Shown: positions 1-12,668, numbered from the stretch's first letter. The stretch: 64,000 nt of DNA from Micrasema longulum (GCA_022494885.1 JAGVSM010003011.1:177047-241046); one strand, 5' to 3'. A program made the numbers and translations. The notes: generated by a model not told the origin, from the sequence alone.

Positions 1-905
1 AGCAAAGACAAACAAGGGCAAAACAATAATTATATACAATATATTCATAAAAACGAAAGACCTAAGACTTCGAGCTAAACCATGCTAATCCAACTTCATC
101 CCACACTGTTTAGTCGCGAAGAGATCGACAAAAAGCCGGAAGATCTATCCCAAAGAATTCCAAGTCGTGTGATGAATGGACTAATCTACACATTCTGGAC
201 ATTGGGGCATAAAACCAAAGTTGCCTTTAGAATATTTTATAAATAGCAGATTTTGACTTCTGGTGATACGGTTGGGAACATGAAAAGAAATTGATTGCAA
301 CAGAGATGGGACATCACTTATAGCATTAAGTATTTTGAAAATGCATATAAGGTCCATCACAGTTCTACGTCACTCCAATGAAGACAGATTAAGAGATTGC
401 TCTATTTCAAAATAGGAATAATTACCTCTTTGTAATCCGAGCAACCATGCCACTTTTCTTAGAAAACGGTGTTGGACAGACTCGATATGGTCAATATGAG
501 TCCTGTAGAATAGAGACCAAATAGGAGAAGCGTATTCTAGATGGGGTCAAACTAGTGAGCAATAAAGAGTTTTGATGGTATTAATATTTACTCTATTGAT
601 AAAACCGAGAAGTTTGAGAAATTTGTTTACAATATTATCAATGTGTTCACGATAGGAGAGTTTACTATTTAAAGTAATGCCAAGATCCTTTATTGAAGAA
701 ACCATTGAAAGAGAAGTATTATTTAGTTTGTTGTTGAATTGTATAGGTTTTTTTGTCGCGAGAAAGATATTATTTTACATTTGTCAATGTTAAGTTGAAG
801 ACAATTGATGTCGCACCATTCATTAAAACAATTGATAACATGTTGAAAAATAAGACAATCATTGGGACAAGCAATTTTTGTTAGATAAATGGAGTTGCGA
901 TGTAT
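1..905 (-). mobile_element. LINE remnant, reverse-transcriptase C-terminal half and 3' UTR (LINE-1w copy 1)
   Basis: Read on the minus strand, this encodes the end of a CR1/Jockey-type non-LTR reverse transcriptase. The order is KDLGITLNSKLSY, INTIKTLYCSLVRPHLEYAS, PIWSLFYRTHIDHIESVQHR and FLRKVAWLLG, then a degraded C-terminus ending at a TAA at about 110. 'LVRPHLEYAS' and 'I-x-x-(I/V)-Q-x-R-F-x-R' are standard in this clade. There is an in-frame TGA within the LSSLE segment and at least one frame change, so it is dead. Bases 1-109 are its 3' UTR, and the element may continue beyond the window edge. It is the same family as 4619-5175, in the opposite orientation. Confidence 0.85.
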
Positions 906-3699
906 TTTAATATCCCAGAGGTTTGACGGCTAAAAAACGTTATATCTCAAAACTTCCTGTTTTGGCATTCACCCTTCATATCCTGTAACCTTCGTATGTA
1001 AATATTAAGCAGAAGGTAAATCAAGGATGTCTTTAAGAGACCTGCAAAAACTATTGTATTTACAGTGTAATATATCAATGGCACTAAAATTATCATTGTA
1101 GGTAGTCTGTTTTCTTCATATTTAATGTAATAAGTCGAATGCCGAGGAGTGCAAAATTATGAGTTTTATGGATAGAGGCTTGATCCGGAATTTCGTAGGC
1201 TTTCAACAAGATGATTTACAATTTTGTAAATAAACATCACATTCAACACGATAGGCCGAGTTGCGCGATATTTAATTTTACAAAAACAAGAGGACTCAGT
1301 CCTACTTGAATACGTAACAAATAAATTTACATAAGACAATGCATCTTTAGCAATACAGCATGACATATTGTATTCAGGCATTAATTCACATCACTCCACC
1401 GCCTCATTAGCCATCTAAACAGTCTGAGCTAATTCTATTAGGAAACATCCTGTCTAAGTTACTCCTCGTATGTAGACATGATCTGAATACAAATAAACAT
1501 GCTTGGAGTTCTTCGCGTTGTTGCCTACGTACATTGTAGAGTTCCACAGGCTTAACTTGATGCGATCATTCTACTTTTGTACGTATACTGTAAACTTGGT
1601 AGGTTACGTTTTATTCATAGGAAAAGAAAAGTAGAATAATTCAAAGCAATGTGTACATGAGTGAATACAATAATTATTATTCATCGTATCTAACGTTTTC
1701 TCATACCTGTCGCAAAATATCAAGGAAAAAATATTCAAAGCCGGATTGAAAAAGGGATTCTCAGCCTACTGGCAACATAGCAGAATACATGATATTTCAA
1801 GTGTCGCATTATATATTCAGATGGTAATACTGATTTAAAAAAATAGTTCAATGCATGAACATACTGTTTTAGCGGTACATCACCAAATATCTTCAATCGG
1901 GTAGGGGCCGTGGTCATAAAATCACGTATCAGAAGTCGAAAGATACCCCGCTTTACAATAATTTGATAACTCATACTGATTATTTTTTTAAAACGACGTT
2001 TGCCTTACACACAGTAGTTTCGGGTTCGATTCTTAGGAGATCTAGTGTAATAGGGAAATATCATATATTACGAATACCAATAAAAGTATACATTATGGAT
2101 ATAAAATAAAAAATTACATTCTCAAAATTAATTTGGATATTGTTGAGAAATGTTTTCATGGTTAATTTTTTTTTCTTTTTTTTAAAAATACGTCACTAGA
2201 AAAACGCGACATGTTTGGCCTTGATAGTTGTGACGTCAAGATTTGAGACAATGTTATAAACAAATTTGAATGGTCAGGAATAAATAATCATAAACCGTTA
2301 CGTATTAGGGGCGTGGCCAATGGAATGACCGTTTTTGCGGGAATTCAAAATTACAAATTTAAAATAATAAAAAAAAAAAACTCTATCGCCATACGGGGTG
2401 AAAATCGAGTTTTGAAAAAAACCATCCTCAATTGAGAATGTCCTGTAATTCACCAAAGTAATAATTTGAAAATGGCCCTGAAATCGGATTATTTTGGTAA
2501 ATACATTGAAGTGTTAATCATCCTGTTAATTAATTATTATAAACGTTGTTGTAGTGTATTTTAAATAACTTCCTTCTTTATCCTCTTAACCTTACTTGCT
2601 TACATAATTCTTAAACAGATGCTTGGCGTGTTATTCCCCAAAAACAAAAAAAAACTGCTTTGTTCTCTTTCTTTCTATGAAACGTTTCACATTAGTCAAA
2701 ATATGTTCCACTCGGTAATTATTAGATGGAAAACAATTTTGATGAATTTAGTGATGCTATATCTTCTTCCGTCTCTTTTTAAAATACTGCATCCATCAGC
2801 ATTTACATTGTAAATACTTTAAAATGTTCATTCGCTCTGCATGTCCAAACCAAAGCAGAAACTCCTCACTTGATTTTGTCGTTAGTGTTTGTCTTAGCCT
2901 AATGGATGTCGACGTCTCTGCTAAAGAGAAATTGCATTTTGAAAAGTCAAAAGTAAAATAATTGTGTATGATTATAGAAAAAGCGAGGTCTGTGTGGATG
3001 AGATATATGAAAGAGGCGATCTATCCTCTTTCTACGTTTACGGGAAAACTGCGTAAAGGTTTGTTTGTTTGTTTGACCATAAATTTTACAATTTCATTAC
3101 AACAAAATATCCTAATGTTGCATTTAATAAGCGATACACTAAATTTACCTTTTAAATGATTTTTTAGAACTATGGAAACTATTTAAGCTGTAAGTATCCA
3201 AACTGTTACATAGCCTTTCGGTAAAATGTGTTTTGTATAATTTCTATGAACTAAATAATGCGAGGGAAATTCTGTTGGACCCGAATTAATTACAACTAAA
3301 TATTTCCCAGACGGTCGACATAATTTATTACATTAATTCTAGGGTGTCTTGATAATTCCACAGGTCCGAGTTAGCATAGCCGACCTGACCGACCATGGCA
3401 AACCATAAAATGGCCGACCGGGGTCTATTCGACTCCTCAAAAGACGCTAAGCTAAAAACTTAAAAACAGTTTAACAAACAAACTTTTAAAAACAACCACA
3501 TGGATTTTTTAAACTTTTACAAGTTAAGCTAAAACACAGCTATAAGTAGATATTTGAATGCCTAAATTATTCATAAAAACATTTCACACGTTTAACTTTG
3601 AGTTAGGTATTCAATAACCAATACTATTTTGAAAATCATCAACTTTTCTGCTCACTCAAATTTAAAATACACATTTGGTCGTAATATATTCATAATTAC
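906..3699. other. Unassigned AT-rich sequence within the intron after the last exon seen
   Basis: The region contains short open frames of 60-79 codons only, with no conserved domain that I recognise and no semaphorin exon on the minus strand. A short T-rich tract lies near 2170. No tRNA-like boxes or terminal repeats were found. The stretches 5180-6370, 6490-7940 and 8230-8810 are likewise without recognised content, apart from the short items listed separately. Confidence 0.6.
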
Positions 3700-4078
3700 A
3701 ATACGCGTTGAATCTTCATGTATCTAAGTTTCGCTCAACAAAGTTTGACAGTAGGTCCTTGGAAAATATTGGCCATTCCGAATATAATACATTGCCTGAT
3801 GAGCTAAGACACGAAAAACTGAATAAAAAATTCAGAAGTGTCGCAATTAAAAAATATTTCTTAAATCTTTTTGATAGTGATAATTATTAATGTAGTTTAT
3901 ATAAGATGGTATTTTATGTTTCTTATACAATAATGTTTTCTTTTTATTTCGGATGTATTCATTTGTATGATATTATGTATTGTCAAAAAAATGATTTTTC
4001 TTATGTACGGTCCCAAATGAGTTTCTTTAAGGGAGTATAATATTTAATTTTTGTATAAAAAAAAAAAAAAAAAAACAC
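3700..4078 (+). mobile_element. Probable LINE 3' end with poly(A) tail
   Basis: An open frame at 3708-3890 ends in a pattern typical of retrotransposon RT C-termini: S-T-K-F-x-S-R-S-(L/F)-E, then N-T-L-P-D-E-L-R. The latter corresponds to the widespread 'x-x-L-P-x-E-L-R' motif. It is followed by an AT-rich 3' UTR of about 170 bases and a run of about 19 A at 4059-4077. The tail and C-terminal motif together suggest a 5'-truncated insertion on the plus strand. Confidence 0.6.
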
Positions 4079-4243
4079 ATATTTTTTCTAAAACGGATCA
4101 TAATAAAGCTTATTTTTCTGAAATGATAGTGGATATTAATTGAATATCTCTCTATTCAGGCAGATAAATAATAGAGTTAGAGTGAAATAGAAGCGGAACC
4201 CTGGATGAATGTTTTAGAATCTATGGCTAAAGTGAAGATAAGT

Positions 4244-4500
4244 CTGCCTCGTAGTGTAATGGTTGCCGCACTCGTTTACCACGCTCGAGGTACTAGTTTC
4301 GATTCCTGACAAGATAGTATCCAGGTATAGTAATTTTGATTTTAAAAGTGATTCTGCACAGCAATATTTCAGTGTTCATAAACTGGCGCCTTAAGACTTA
4401 CCCTCTATTTAAAAAATAATTACAATTCGCTGCAATTCAAATACCAATTCAGTGCCATATGCATCACTGGGTACGGATAGAAAAATGATGAATGATGGAT
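4244..4500 (+). mobile_element. SINE-A copy (diverged, nearly full length)
   Basis: The tRNA-like head reads GCCTCGTAGTGTAATGGTTG (A box TAGTGTAATGG), and B box GTTTCGATTCC follows about 45 bases later. The body contains the 'ATATTTCAGTGTTCATAAACTGG' type segment shared with other copies. It is followed by 'CAGTGCCATATGCA' and a short ATGATGAATGATG tail. It is more diverged than the copies at 61.8 kb and 10.2 kb. Confidence 0.75.
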
Positions 4501-4618
4501 TACAACTTTCAAGTTTCATATTAATAATTATCATATAAGTATTTGGATCTTTCAGGATTTCTGACCTGGAATACATTTGCATGACCACGGATTTAAAACA
4601 TATTAATATCATCAAAAT

Positions 4619-5175
4619 TCTTTACTGCCCACTAGGTTCGACACCATCTAGAATATTCTTCTTAAATTAAATCTTCATTCTATTGGACTAATACCTATCT
4701 CGAGTCTGACCAAAACCGTTTTCTAAAAAAGTGGCATGGTTGCTCGGATCGCAAAGGGGTAATTATTCCTATTTTGAAATAGAGCTCTCAATCAGTCTTT
4801 ATTGGAGAAACGTTGAACTCAGATAGACCTTATATGCATTTTAAAACACTTTATACTATAAGTGATGTCCCATCTCTGTTGTTATAATTTTTTTCATGTT
4901 CCCAACCGTGACACCAGAAGTCGAAATCTGTTATTTATCAAATCTTCTAAGAGAAATTTTAGTTTTTATGCCCCAATGTTCAGAACGTGTAGATTAGTCG
5001 ATTCGTCACACAACTTGAATGTTTTAAGGATAGATCTTCCGGCTTTTCGTAGATCTCTTTGCCACTAAAACAGCGTAAGATGAAGATGGATATGGCTTAG
5101 CTCAAAGTCTTACATGTCGATCGTGTTTATAAATATATTGTTTACCATTATTTTAAAGCCCTTGTTTGTCTTTGC
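4619..5175 (+). mobile_element. LINE remnant, same family as bases 1-905 (LINE-1w copy 2)
   Basis: The plus strand closely repeats the minus strand of 1-560, from the segment around 'CATCTAGAATAT' through the RT C-terminus to the shared 3' UTR. The shared UTR contains CCCTTGTTTGTCTTTGCT. The C-terminal frame (4862-5068) reads S-H-L-C-C-Y-N-F-F-H-V-P-N-R and ends L-P-A-F-R-R-S-L-C-H-stop. Frames are broken by substitutions and small indels. Because the two copies are in opposite orientation 3.7 kb apart, they form a long inverted repeat at the left of the window. Confidence 0.85.
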
Positions 5176-6375
5176 TACATAGTTTTATGTTATTTTTATT
5201 CAGTTTCTTATGCATATTTTGTTTTTTTTCATATAACTATCGTATAACATATAACATTTTAACCATTAAACTACAAGTAGGTGCCACATACATAAGGTTT
5301 AATTTTGAAAAATATATTTATAAATAAATATAAATATATTTGCCTGCGTGGCTGGCAAAAAGAACAAACGACATTTTAAGCTTAATACTTTTTTAAAAAG
5401 AAATAGTGTTTTAAAATGCATATTTTACAAATTTCGGCATAAAATTTATTGGTTTTAAAATATATTAATGTACGAGTAAATATTAAGAAATACAAGATAT
5501 TTTCTATCGACATATTCAAAGTATAATCATCACAATGTGCTCTTAAAATGAATTATACCTATTTCAACTATCGCGAAAAATCGTTAAACACTAAAACAAA
5601 GAATATTTTAGCTTATTAAATACATTTTTGGTTACACACATAGAAAAGACAATTGTATGATAATATATTATGATTTTAATTGTTGGAATAAGCGAATGAT
5701 TTAAATGGGCGTACGACTTTAATAATCACATGAATTTTCAAGGGTTAATCTCAGGCGGAAAACAATAAGTATGGAATTATGTTGTCAGCGTATCTAAAAT
5801 ATGGGGGACACCCACATACTTAAAAGTCCAATATTTCAATTTTTGTCGCTTGTTTAAGCTGGGATTAATAATTTAACATAATTTTATACGAGGTACGTGG
5901 GAGGGACTCTAACTTCGATTAAGTACAGTTAAAATTCACGAATCCTTCAAATTATCGCGCAATTTAAATAACGTATTAAATCATATGTTGACGACTGTAA
6001 ATTATAAAAATAAATGCTACCATAAAGGAAAAATTATAAGAACTCATTATGCTATTTATTTTGCAAAGATTGTTAAGATATAATCCATTTTTACATTATC
6101 TAAATAAGGAGATTATTACTACAATAACCAATAAACCAATAATCAATCTGTTTACAAATATTTAACAGTCAATTTATTTAAACTAACGTATACAACATGC
6201 ATAATGTCCCCATGTGTACATCATAATATGTATGTAAGATTTATAAACTGAATATGTATTAAATATTATACTACTTTTAAACTACGTCACACAATTTGGT
6301 AACGGCTGTTAGTAAATAAATAAATATAATTGAATCAACAATTTTTTGAGTTTGTATAAATTTTTGCTACGTTAA

Positions 6376-6480
6376 GACATACTCAAAACATTGTTGATGG
6401 AGGATAAAAATTGAAAATATGTTTTCAGGCTTTGCCTAGCAGGTGAAAACGTTTGGCCGATTGAATCTCACTCACACAAT
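6376..6480 (-). repeat. Family C repeat fragment, 3' end
   Basis: On the minus strand this matches the end of the 18.8 kb copy: the segment CCTGCTAGGCAAAGCCTGAA, then the terminal CAACAATGTTTTGAGTATGTC. Only about the last 100 bases of the family are present. Confidence 0.65.
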
Positions 6481-7953
6481 AAATAAATAACTGTCACCGT
6501 TTATTTATTTCCCAAAAAATAAATATTAATAAAATGCGCCCAAGCCCGTTCACAGTGAATGAAGAAACTACCAGATTATTTCAGCTTATTTCTTCATGGA
6601 AATATGTAACTGCCTGTTTTTAAATTCGTAAAACCCAGTCGCTGTTATTTTTTCCTAAAATAAACTCAGTCAGATTACAGATGTTATTAAAAGACTATCT
6701 GTTTCATGAACAGTATTACAAACATGATTTTTTAAGACCTATTTTTCAAAAATATTATACAGTTGACTTTTTATGACAGTTAACTTTTTCTGTTCTAAAC
6801 GTCGATACAATGTTGCATCAGTGAACCCTTTTTCTTTTAAAACACTAGGGATGTTACCCAGAAAAATCGAATGTTGATAATTTTGTTAAATTTTGTACTT
6901 ATCTTATTTTGTTCCTTAAATTTAGTATAGAAAATAATAATGGGACAGGGATTCGACGTATAATTTTTAAAATAAAATAACAGTACCTATAAGTACTTCT
7001 TCCATAGTAACTGAATTCAATTCACATATATTATGTTTGAAGTCTGAATCGATTCATTCACTTTAATCGATGTTTTTAAGCAGATAACCTCACTATAAAG
7101 CTAGAACTGACAAATGTCAAATGTGACCTATTAAATTGGCCCTACTATAAGTACAAATTTAGGTTAATTTTTTGACGATTACCTACATAAAAATACACCG
7201 CTCGCTACTTCATTACGCCATTAGATTAGGCAGAGAGAATGGACTGTCAGAAACAAATATCCTGATATTCTATTTCTTACATTTATTCAAAATAACAAAA
7301 TAGAATACGAATTCTAATTCAATTTTTTTATTGTCTCACAAAGGGGGTTTAACAATGACGGAACTGATCTAAATACGCTATTCTGTCAGTACCATAATTA
7401 TCACTAATGGCACTTTAAGCGCTCTGATACACGAGTCGGATTACACCCCAACCCGGCAGTAGGAGCACGGAAATAGGTTTAATACGTAAATAATTATCTG
7501 ACATGAAGATTGATTAGGCATCAGCAGACCGCTTGCAACTGACCGCGACCCGCGTTTTGCATACCATGAACATTGATGGGCGATAGGAAAAAACACGCCT
7601 TAACTTCCTACAGTGTAAACGGGTGAACTTGTAAGTACAAAGTAAGAAATTTACATTTAATTGGTCGCATGTGTTTTTTGTCGTGCGAGATAGCGCCTTT
7701 TTTTTCACCTATAGCATATTTATGGAAGTATTGTAGTATACAGATATCTCTTTTTATAAATGTGTATTATTTACGTATAGATAGATACTTAAACGAAGAT
7801 TACTCAAATGTGTAAGTCTAAGCATATTTTTTTTTAAAGCCAACCAACAGGCTTAAGTAAGCCTTAATAGATTGGCATTAATGAGTAGTACTTAATCTAA
7901 ATATTCTTAAAATCTGCTTAAATTAACAAAGTGTATAATTAACATAGCATAAT

Positions 7954-8220
7954 CTAGGCGGAAATGGCAAGTGCGACATCGCGAGTCAGGAGACACAACA
8001 CCGCGTGCTTCTTAAATGCCTGCCTTTGCTGTAGGAACACATCGACAGTACCGTTTAGTGAGATTTCGTTCACTGTTCCGAGGATCCTTGGCAGAGGGAA
8101 AAAGAATTCGATGTTAGTTTTATAATTTCCCACAGCAAAGACCAGATTGGTACGTAAGTTACGGCGAGGTACATTAAGGTTATCATGGGCATCTATACAG
8201 TTCGATATTAATTTGTGCAA
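7954..8220 (-). repeat. Two-copy repeat E with an open frame (copy 1)
   Basis: An 88-codon open frame on the minus strand contains the segment TVDVFLQQRQAFKKHAVLCL, then L-T-R-D-V-A-L-A. About 130 bases recur at 35790-35930 on the plus strand with mostly conservative protein differences (K-Q-A-V-L-S-L-L-A). That suggests both descend from a coding element. I do not recognise the family. The remainder of this frame, including a possible proline-rich part, has no second copy in the window. Confidence 0.5.
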
Positions 8221-8814
8221 GAATAGGAAAAGAATCCGATGTTAGTTTTATATTATTTATTATTTACGGCCTAAACTGTACAACAGCAGTTATGTGAAGA
8301 AACAAATGTACTAGAAACTGCTCAAAAATAATAAAAAACTAGATTGCAAAGACAAACAAAGTAATAAAATTGTTTGAAATAACAAGTTTGTTTGCGAACA
8401 AAATATATGGAAATATTTATAATACATAACGTAACTTTCATAAAAAACTTTATTACAAATTGTAATATTGAATATCCTATTTAATATTTGTAGTAACTAT
8501 TAACGAAAACATCGTATTAAGATTATTTTTATTCATTGTTTTCACTCAAATAATTTACGGCATTGAAAAAATTAGGGGACAATTTTTTTTATTTTCTGAG
8601 ACATTACTTTTTTTTTCTCCTGCATCCATAATAAATATATAAACGTTATTAATTGGCGTTATTTCTTTAAATTGTTATTCTAGACTTTGTATATTGTTAA
8701 AGACTACGATTTCATAAAAACATTATTTGGCTTCCCTTATAGAAACCATAATTTCACATTGTAACTTGATAAATCTATAGTAATAACTAGGAAAATTAAT
8801 TTAATTGTCTTAAG

Positions 8815-8990
8815 ATACAAGCAACAAGGAAGACCGAGAAAGACATGGTAAGACAAAATCCAACAAATATTCGAAGATGGATATGTCAAGTCAATAATCG
8901 GGGTGCGTTCATTAGAAAATGGATTAATGTATAGAAAGCTAGGTCCGTAACTTAATATTAAGTCATGTGGTGTTTTATCTTCTCCGCTAA
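8815..8990 (+). mobile_element. RTE-like LINE fragment, RT C-terminal tail
   Basis: The translation contains 'R-G-R-P-R-K-(T)-W' type sequence (here GRPRKTW followed by frames with Q-I-F-E-D-G-Y-V-K-S). It also has the 'N-N-R-(G/R)-A-F-x-R-K-W-I-N-V' pattern. This is the conserved tail of the better-preserved element at 41766-42345. It is short and broken by stops. Confidence 0.7.
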
Positions 8991-9082
8991 CTCTTACGGG
9001 GATATAGCAGGATTGTTTATTTCCCCAAATTAATAATTATTGTTTCTGAGACTTTATACTGGAATATAAAAGTATGACTTAC

Positions 9083-9237
9083 TTGTGCCAGCATAATAAA
9101 CGGTGTACTCAAGATCGTTCCCTAGCATGTCCACTTTAAATCTGTCAACCACCAGCCTCATGAAGAACAGGTCCCTCTTGTAATAAACTGGCTTCTCACT
9201 CTCATGGGTAACAGCAGCGTCCATCAAAGGGTGTGAT
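9083..9237 (-). CDS. Sema2a: Semaphorin-2A internal exon (last in window), sema domain C-terminal part
   Basis: This exon of 155 bases begins SHPLMDAAVTHESEKPVYYK and continues RDLFFMRLVVDRFKVDMLGN, then DLEYTVYYAGT. 'H-P-L-M-D' followed after a short loop by 'P-V-(F/Y)-Y-K-R-D-L' and 'L-V-V-D' is the class-2 semaphorin pattern. The final Y-A-G-T corresponds to the (F/Y)-x-G-T strand that precedes 'G-x-(V/I)-x-K' in the next blade. The acceptor is TTTTTCCTTCCAG and the donor is ACAA|GTAAGT. It leaves in phase 1, so the next exon should supply two bases completing an S or N codon and then L-G-R-I-Y-K or similar. No such exon is visible between bases 1 and 9082, so the gene runs out of the window. 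The loop sequence here is somewhat more divergent from fly Sema2a than the other exons. Confidence 0.94.
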
Positions 9238-9829
9238 CTGGAAGGAAAAATACAATCTTAGAGAAAACCATTGGTAAAGCTGGTTAAGACGCAAACTTTT
9301 TCTGAAACATGTATTTTTAGGAAACAGGAGGAAAAGCTAAAATTAATATTCTTAATTGAAGTAACATAATATTGAAACTTGTTGCAACACAGAAGGAAAA
9401 CATTCTTAATGAGGAAATGCATGAAATATTTGCCAAGGCATTTCGCACCCTATATAAATCCATCATCAGAACGAATATATCGTACCGATGTGAGGAATGA
9501 ACACTAGAAGCAAAGTTTGCTGAAATGCTGGACATCTTTGACAGGAGAGTGGGACGTAGTGGTGCGAGTGGTTTATTGAGCAAAACGTTCATGGAATACG
9601 ACGTTTTCTTTACAAAATTCAATCACATCAACATCTAAACATTAAAATGGTTAGAACTTCTTTGGCACAGAGACAATATTCTTACGTAGGACAAAAACAT
9701 TATAATATAATGCTAAAACTATGGAAATGTTGTAAGAGACACAAGCTAAATAATTTACTGACTATTTTCCTCAGTGAAATTGGTCGCAGATAATCTAAGG
9801 GGTTGATGGTGACTGATATATTTACTGTG

Positions 9830-10232
9830 TTTTTAGAAAGTTTTTAAAAAAAAAATTTTTTACAATAAACAAACATTTTTTTACTGTATCATTTACTTTG
9901 TTTTTTTTTTAACTTCGTATCTTGTTTTATATTTTAAAAAAAGTATTTTTTATATTTATGTTTTTTGCTATATATGTATATATAAATATATTTAAATATA
10001 TTTAAAAAATATTTTAAATATGTCTTTTACTATGTTTCTAACAATGTATTTTGTGTTTAGTGCGTATTTTATTGTTTTTTTAAATATGTTTTTAACTATG
10101 TCTTTTACTATGTTTCTTACTATGTATTATTTTTTGCAACATATTTTACTGAGTTTTCAACTATGTTTTTTACTATATTTTTACTACATTTTTTAGTATG
10201 TTTTTATTATGTATTTAACTATGCTTTTCGCT
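9830..10232 (+). repeat. T-rich degenerate tandem repeat
   Basis: Dozens of degenerate units of roughly 13-18 bases with the core ACTATGTTT or TTTTTACTATG follow each other, preceded by longer A- and T-homopolymers and a TATATA stretch. The tract ends directly at the head of a SINE-A copy. Confidence 0.7.
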
Positions 10233-10490
10233 ATAATGGTCAGCGCATTTCTCCACCATGCGGGAGGTCTCGGGTTCGATACCCGACACATGCTTGATAT
10301 GAAATATTATTTTGAAGGGTGTTTTTACACTAGAATATTTCATAGTCCCTAAACTGGTACCTGAATCGTAAGTCTGGTCACCTTACCTTCATATAACAAA
10401 GAATGATCAAGTTACGCTGCGATGTATATACTTATGCAGTGCCCTAGGCACCATTATGTGCGGAATGGGAATGATGATGATTTGATAATA
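10233..10490 (+). mobile_element. SINE-A copy
   Basis: The tRNA-like head has an A-box remnant ATAATGGTCAGCGCATTT and B box GGTCTCGGGTTCGATACCC. It is followed by the family body (GAAATATTAT, TTTTTACACTAGAATATTTC, ATAGTCCCTAAACTGGTACC) and ends with CAGTGCCCTAGGCACCATTA and ATGATGATGATTTGAT. The B box is one of the best in the window. Confidence 0.9.
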
Positions 10491-11149
10491 AAAAATAAAA
10501 AAAATAAAGTGTTTATAAATAATTACTACTGTGTATCTTCCCTTCTTAACATAAATGAGCAACCTGCAAAAAACGTTTAATATATTTAAATATCTACTTT
10601 GAAAATCAATAACTTCTTTTCCCAAACTGAATTTTAAATAATCTAAGGGTCCCGTTTCAATTAAATTTGACCAAACTCCAAGAATCAGAAAATAACTTAC
10701 ACCAACTTTAAAATTAAGAAAAATCTACAGCCGTTACACGGCTAGGGCCCCGTCTCGACATTGACTTAAATAAGTAGTTATATATTCAAAATAGGTTAGG
10801 TTTTTTGCATTTCGAGGGACATGTCCGTGACCGCAGGTGCAATTAATGTACAGGGAGGGTGTAAGGTATATAGAAAGCGCGCATTTTGCCATTATTTCAC
10901 CTGGGTTTAATGTTACTGGGGGTGGACGAGGCGAGACGAAATTAGTATTTTAAGAGCCTTTTTATGCCACCAAAACGGGCAAAAAGATAGTAAAGAAACT
11001 TTAGAGATGTAAAACAATGATTCTAAAATATTTATGGCTAAAAAACCAACCAGGTATACGAAAAATGGTAAAAAATAGAAAAATAGACACGTCAAAAAAT
11101 TTAAAATCTAATCAATAATCCAGGAAGAAGTTAAAAAAATAGAAAACTG

Positions 11150-11258
11150 CTTTTTGGCGATGCCTAGTATGTGAAATAATTAGATTAGATAAATCTCTTC
11201 ACAACAAAAAAGGTTTCACAAATATGGATGTTCAAAAATAGGCAAAATGCAATAATAA
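11150..11258 (-). repeat. Family C repeat fragment
   Basis: On the minus strand the order is GCATTTTGCCTATTTTTGAA, then a TCTAATCTAATTATTTCAC stretch, then ACTAGGCATCGCCAAAAAGC. These match the middle of the 63.5 kb copy, including the 'TCTCTTCACAACA' segment seen there. Confidence 0.6.
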
Positions 11259-11346
11259 ACATTTGATTAAATTTATTTTATTTAGTAAATAAACATCCGT
11301 AGCAGTCTAAATCATAATTTAAAAAAGAGTTTTTTTTTTTTTTAAT

Positions 11347-11606
11347 TCATCATCATCATTCCTTTTCCGAATCCAATGGTGCATAGGGCACTGCATTGGA
11401 ATATAAATCGCAGCGTATCTTGATCATTTTTCAAACGAAGGTATGATGATCAGTCTTACATTTCAGGTGCCAGTCCAGGGACTACGAAATATTCTAGTGA
11501 AAAAAACACCTTTTAAATAAATGTTTCATGCCAACCATATCAGGAATCAAACCTGAGACCTCTTGCATGGTAGGTGAATGCGCTGACCACTACACTACGG
11601 ACCGAT
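11347..11606 (-). mobile_element. SINE-A copy (full length)
   Basis: Read on the minus strand, the head is CCGTAGTGTAGTGGTCAGCG with B box GGTCTCAGGTTTGATTCC. The body carries TTTCACTAGAATATTTCGTA and GTCCCTGGACTGGCACCTGA, and it ends in an ATGATGATGATGAATT tail. The head lies next to a 97-codon chance frame on the other strand that is not called as a gene. Confidence 0.9.
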
Positions 11607-12579
11607 TTCAAAGAAATACTATCGTATTATGGTATCTTCTGTGCTACAGAATTATGTAGTCTGTTCTCCAGAGGATTCCTCCTGCTGCAAGGTGAATTCC
11701 TAGCTGCTCTTCTATCTTCTTCCACGAGAGCAAATTCCATGAAGCTGATTATGAAGAAAAGGGAGTCTGGTGGTGACCATTTTTTTGTATATGACCATGC
11801 AAGTTCCTACTTCACCGTCTATTTTATTTCGCGATGTCCTCAGCATCATTATTTCTTTCCGAACTGAACCAGTATTAAGGAATTCCGAGACGAAGACATT
11901 AAGAATGATAGCAGGAAAGACTCGAAAAAATTACTCTTAGAATACCATGGTAAAAGGGATATTATCATTTTATGATTCAACTCTTTGAGACTGTATGTAC
12001 ATTCAAACGAACTTTACTGTTGCGATTTAATTTTTAGATGATAAATAATAATGTGTGGTTTTTGTTTTTGTTTTCTGATTGCTGATAATCTTCCCTATTG
12101 CATCTATTTTTGTAAATTAGGTTGCAATTTAAAATCCCGCCTAAAATAGCAATCACATTTTTAAATTCCAACAAGCCTGTGACCTAATATGTTTGAATTA
12201 ACGTATCTTATAAAAATGTTTTTATTAAAGATATTATTTTTCATTGAGTAAAATGGATTTGAGTATGTATCTGTAAGTGGTATTTATTTCCTATACTAAT
12301 AAAAAAAAACATCCCTTTAAACGCAATGTGTGTTCAAGCTATCATAACAAAACTTCTAAACTATAAAGCAAATGAAATTTTCCAATAATTCTCCTATGTC
12401 AAATATTACAGCTTTAAGATTTCTTTCAGATTTCAAAGGGTTAACCTAGGGGATGCATAATTAACGACGGAGGAAGCGAGAGTGCTGGTTAGCAATAGAG
12501 CCTCCCAGAGGTGACTGTTGATGTCCACTTAGGAACGGATGTGGAAAAATAAGAAGAATAAATATTTTAGCGTTAGAAA

Positions 12580-12668
12580 ATGAAAAATATGCCGTGGTAG
12601 AGCGGGATTTGAATCTCGGACTTTCTGATTCAAAGTCCACGATACTTCCCACAGAACCGCAACCCGTG
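12580..12668 (-). mobile_element. SINE-B copy with a tRNA-Gln-like head
   Basis: On the minus strand 12663 to 12591 reads as a tRNA-sized unit. It has an A-box-like GGTTCTGTGGGAAG, an anticodon-like loop CTTTGAA and a B-box region GAGATTCAAATCCCGCTC. The central TTG of the loop resembles tRNA-Gln. The acceptor and anticodon stems do not pair properly, so it is not a functional tRNA. The same head recurs at 16960, 28340 and 40240. Confidence 0.65.

Noticed and set aside
7940..9082. Possible next semaphorin exon downstream of 9083
   Set aside because: No frame on the minus strand gives the expected L-G-R-I-Y-K type continuation; the open frame at 7954-8220 is repeat E.
10233..10310. Possible functional tRNA at a SINE-A head
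   Set aside because: No complete cloverleaf, and the same sequence with the same body occurs in many copies.
11574..11867. 97-codon open frame beginning within a SINE-A head
   Set aside because: The first codons are antisense tRNA-like SINE sequence and the rest has no domain; treated as a chance frame.
12591..12663. Possible tRNA-Gln gene
   Set aside because: Acceptor and anticodon stems do not pair; it is better explained as a SINE head repeated at three other places.
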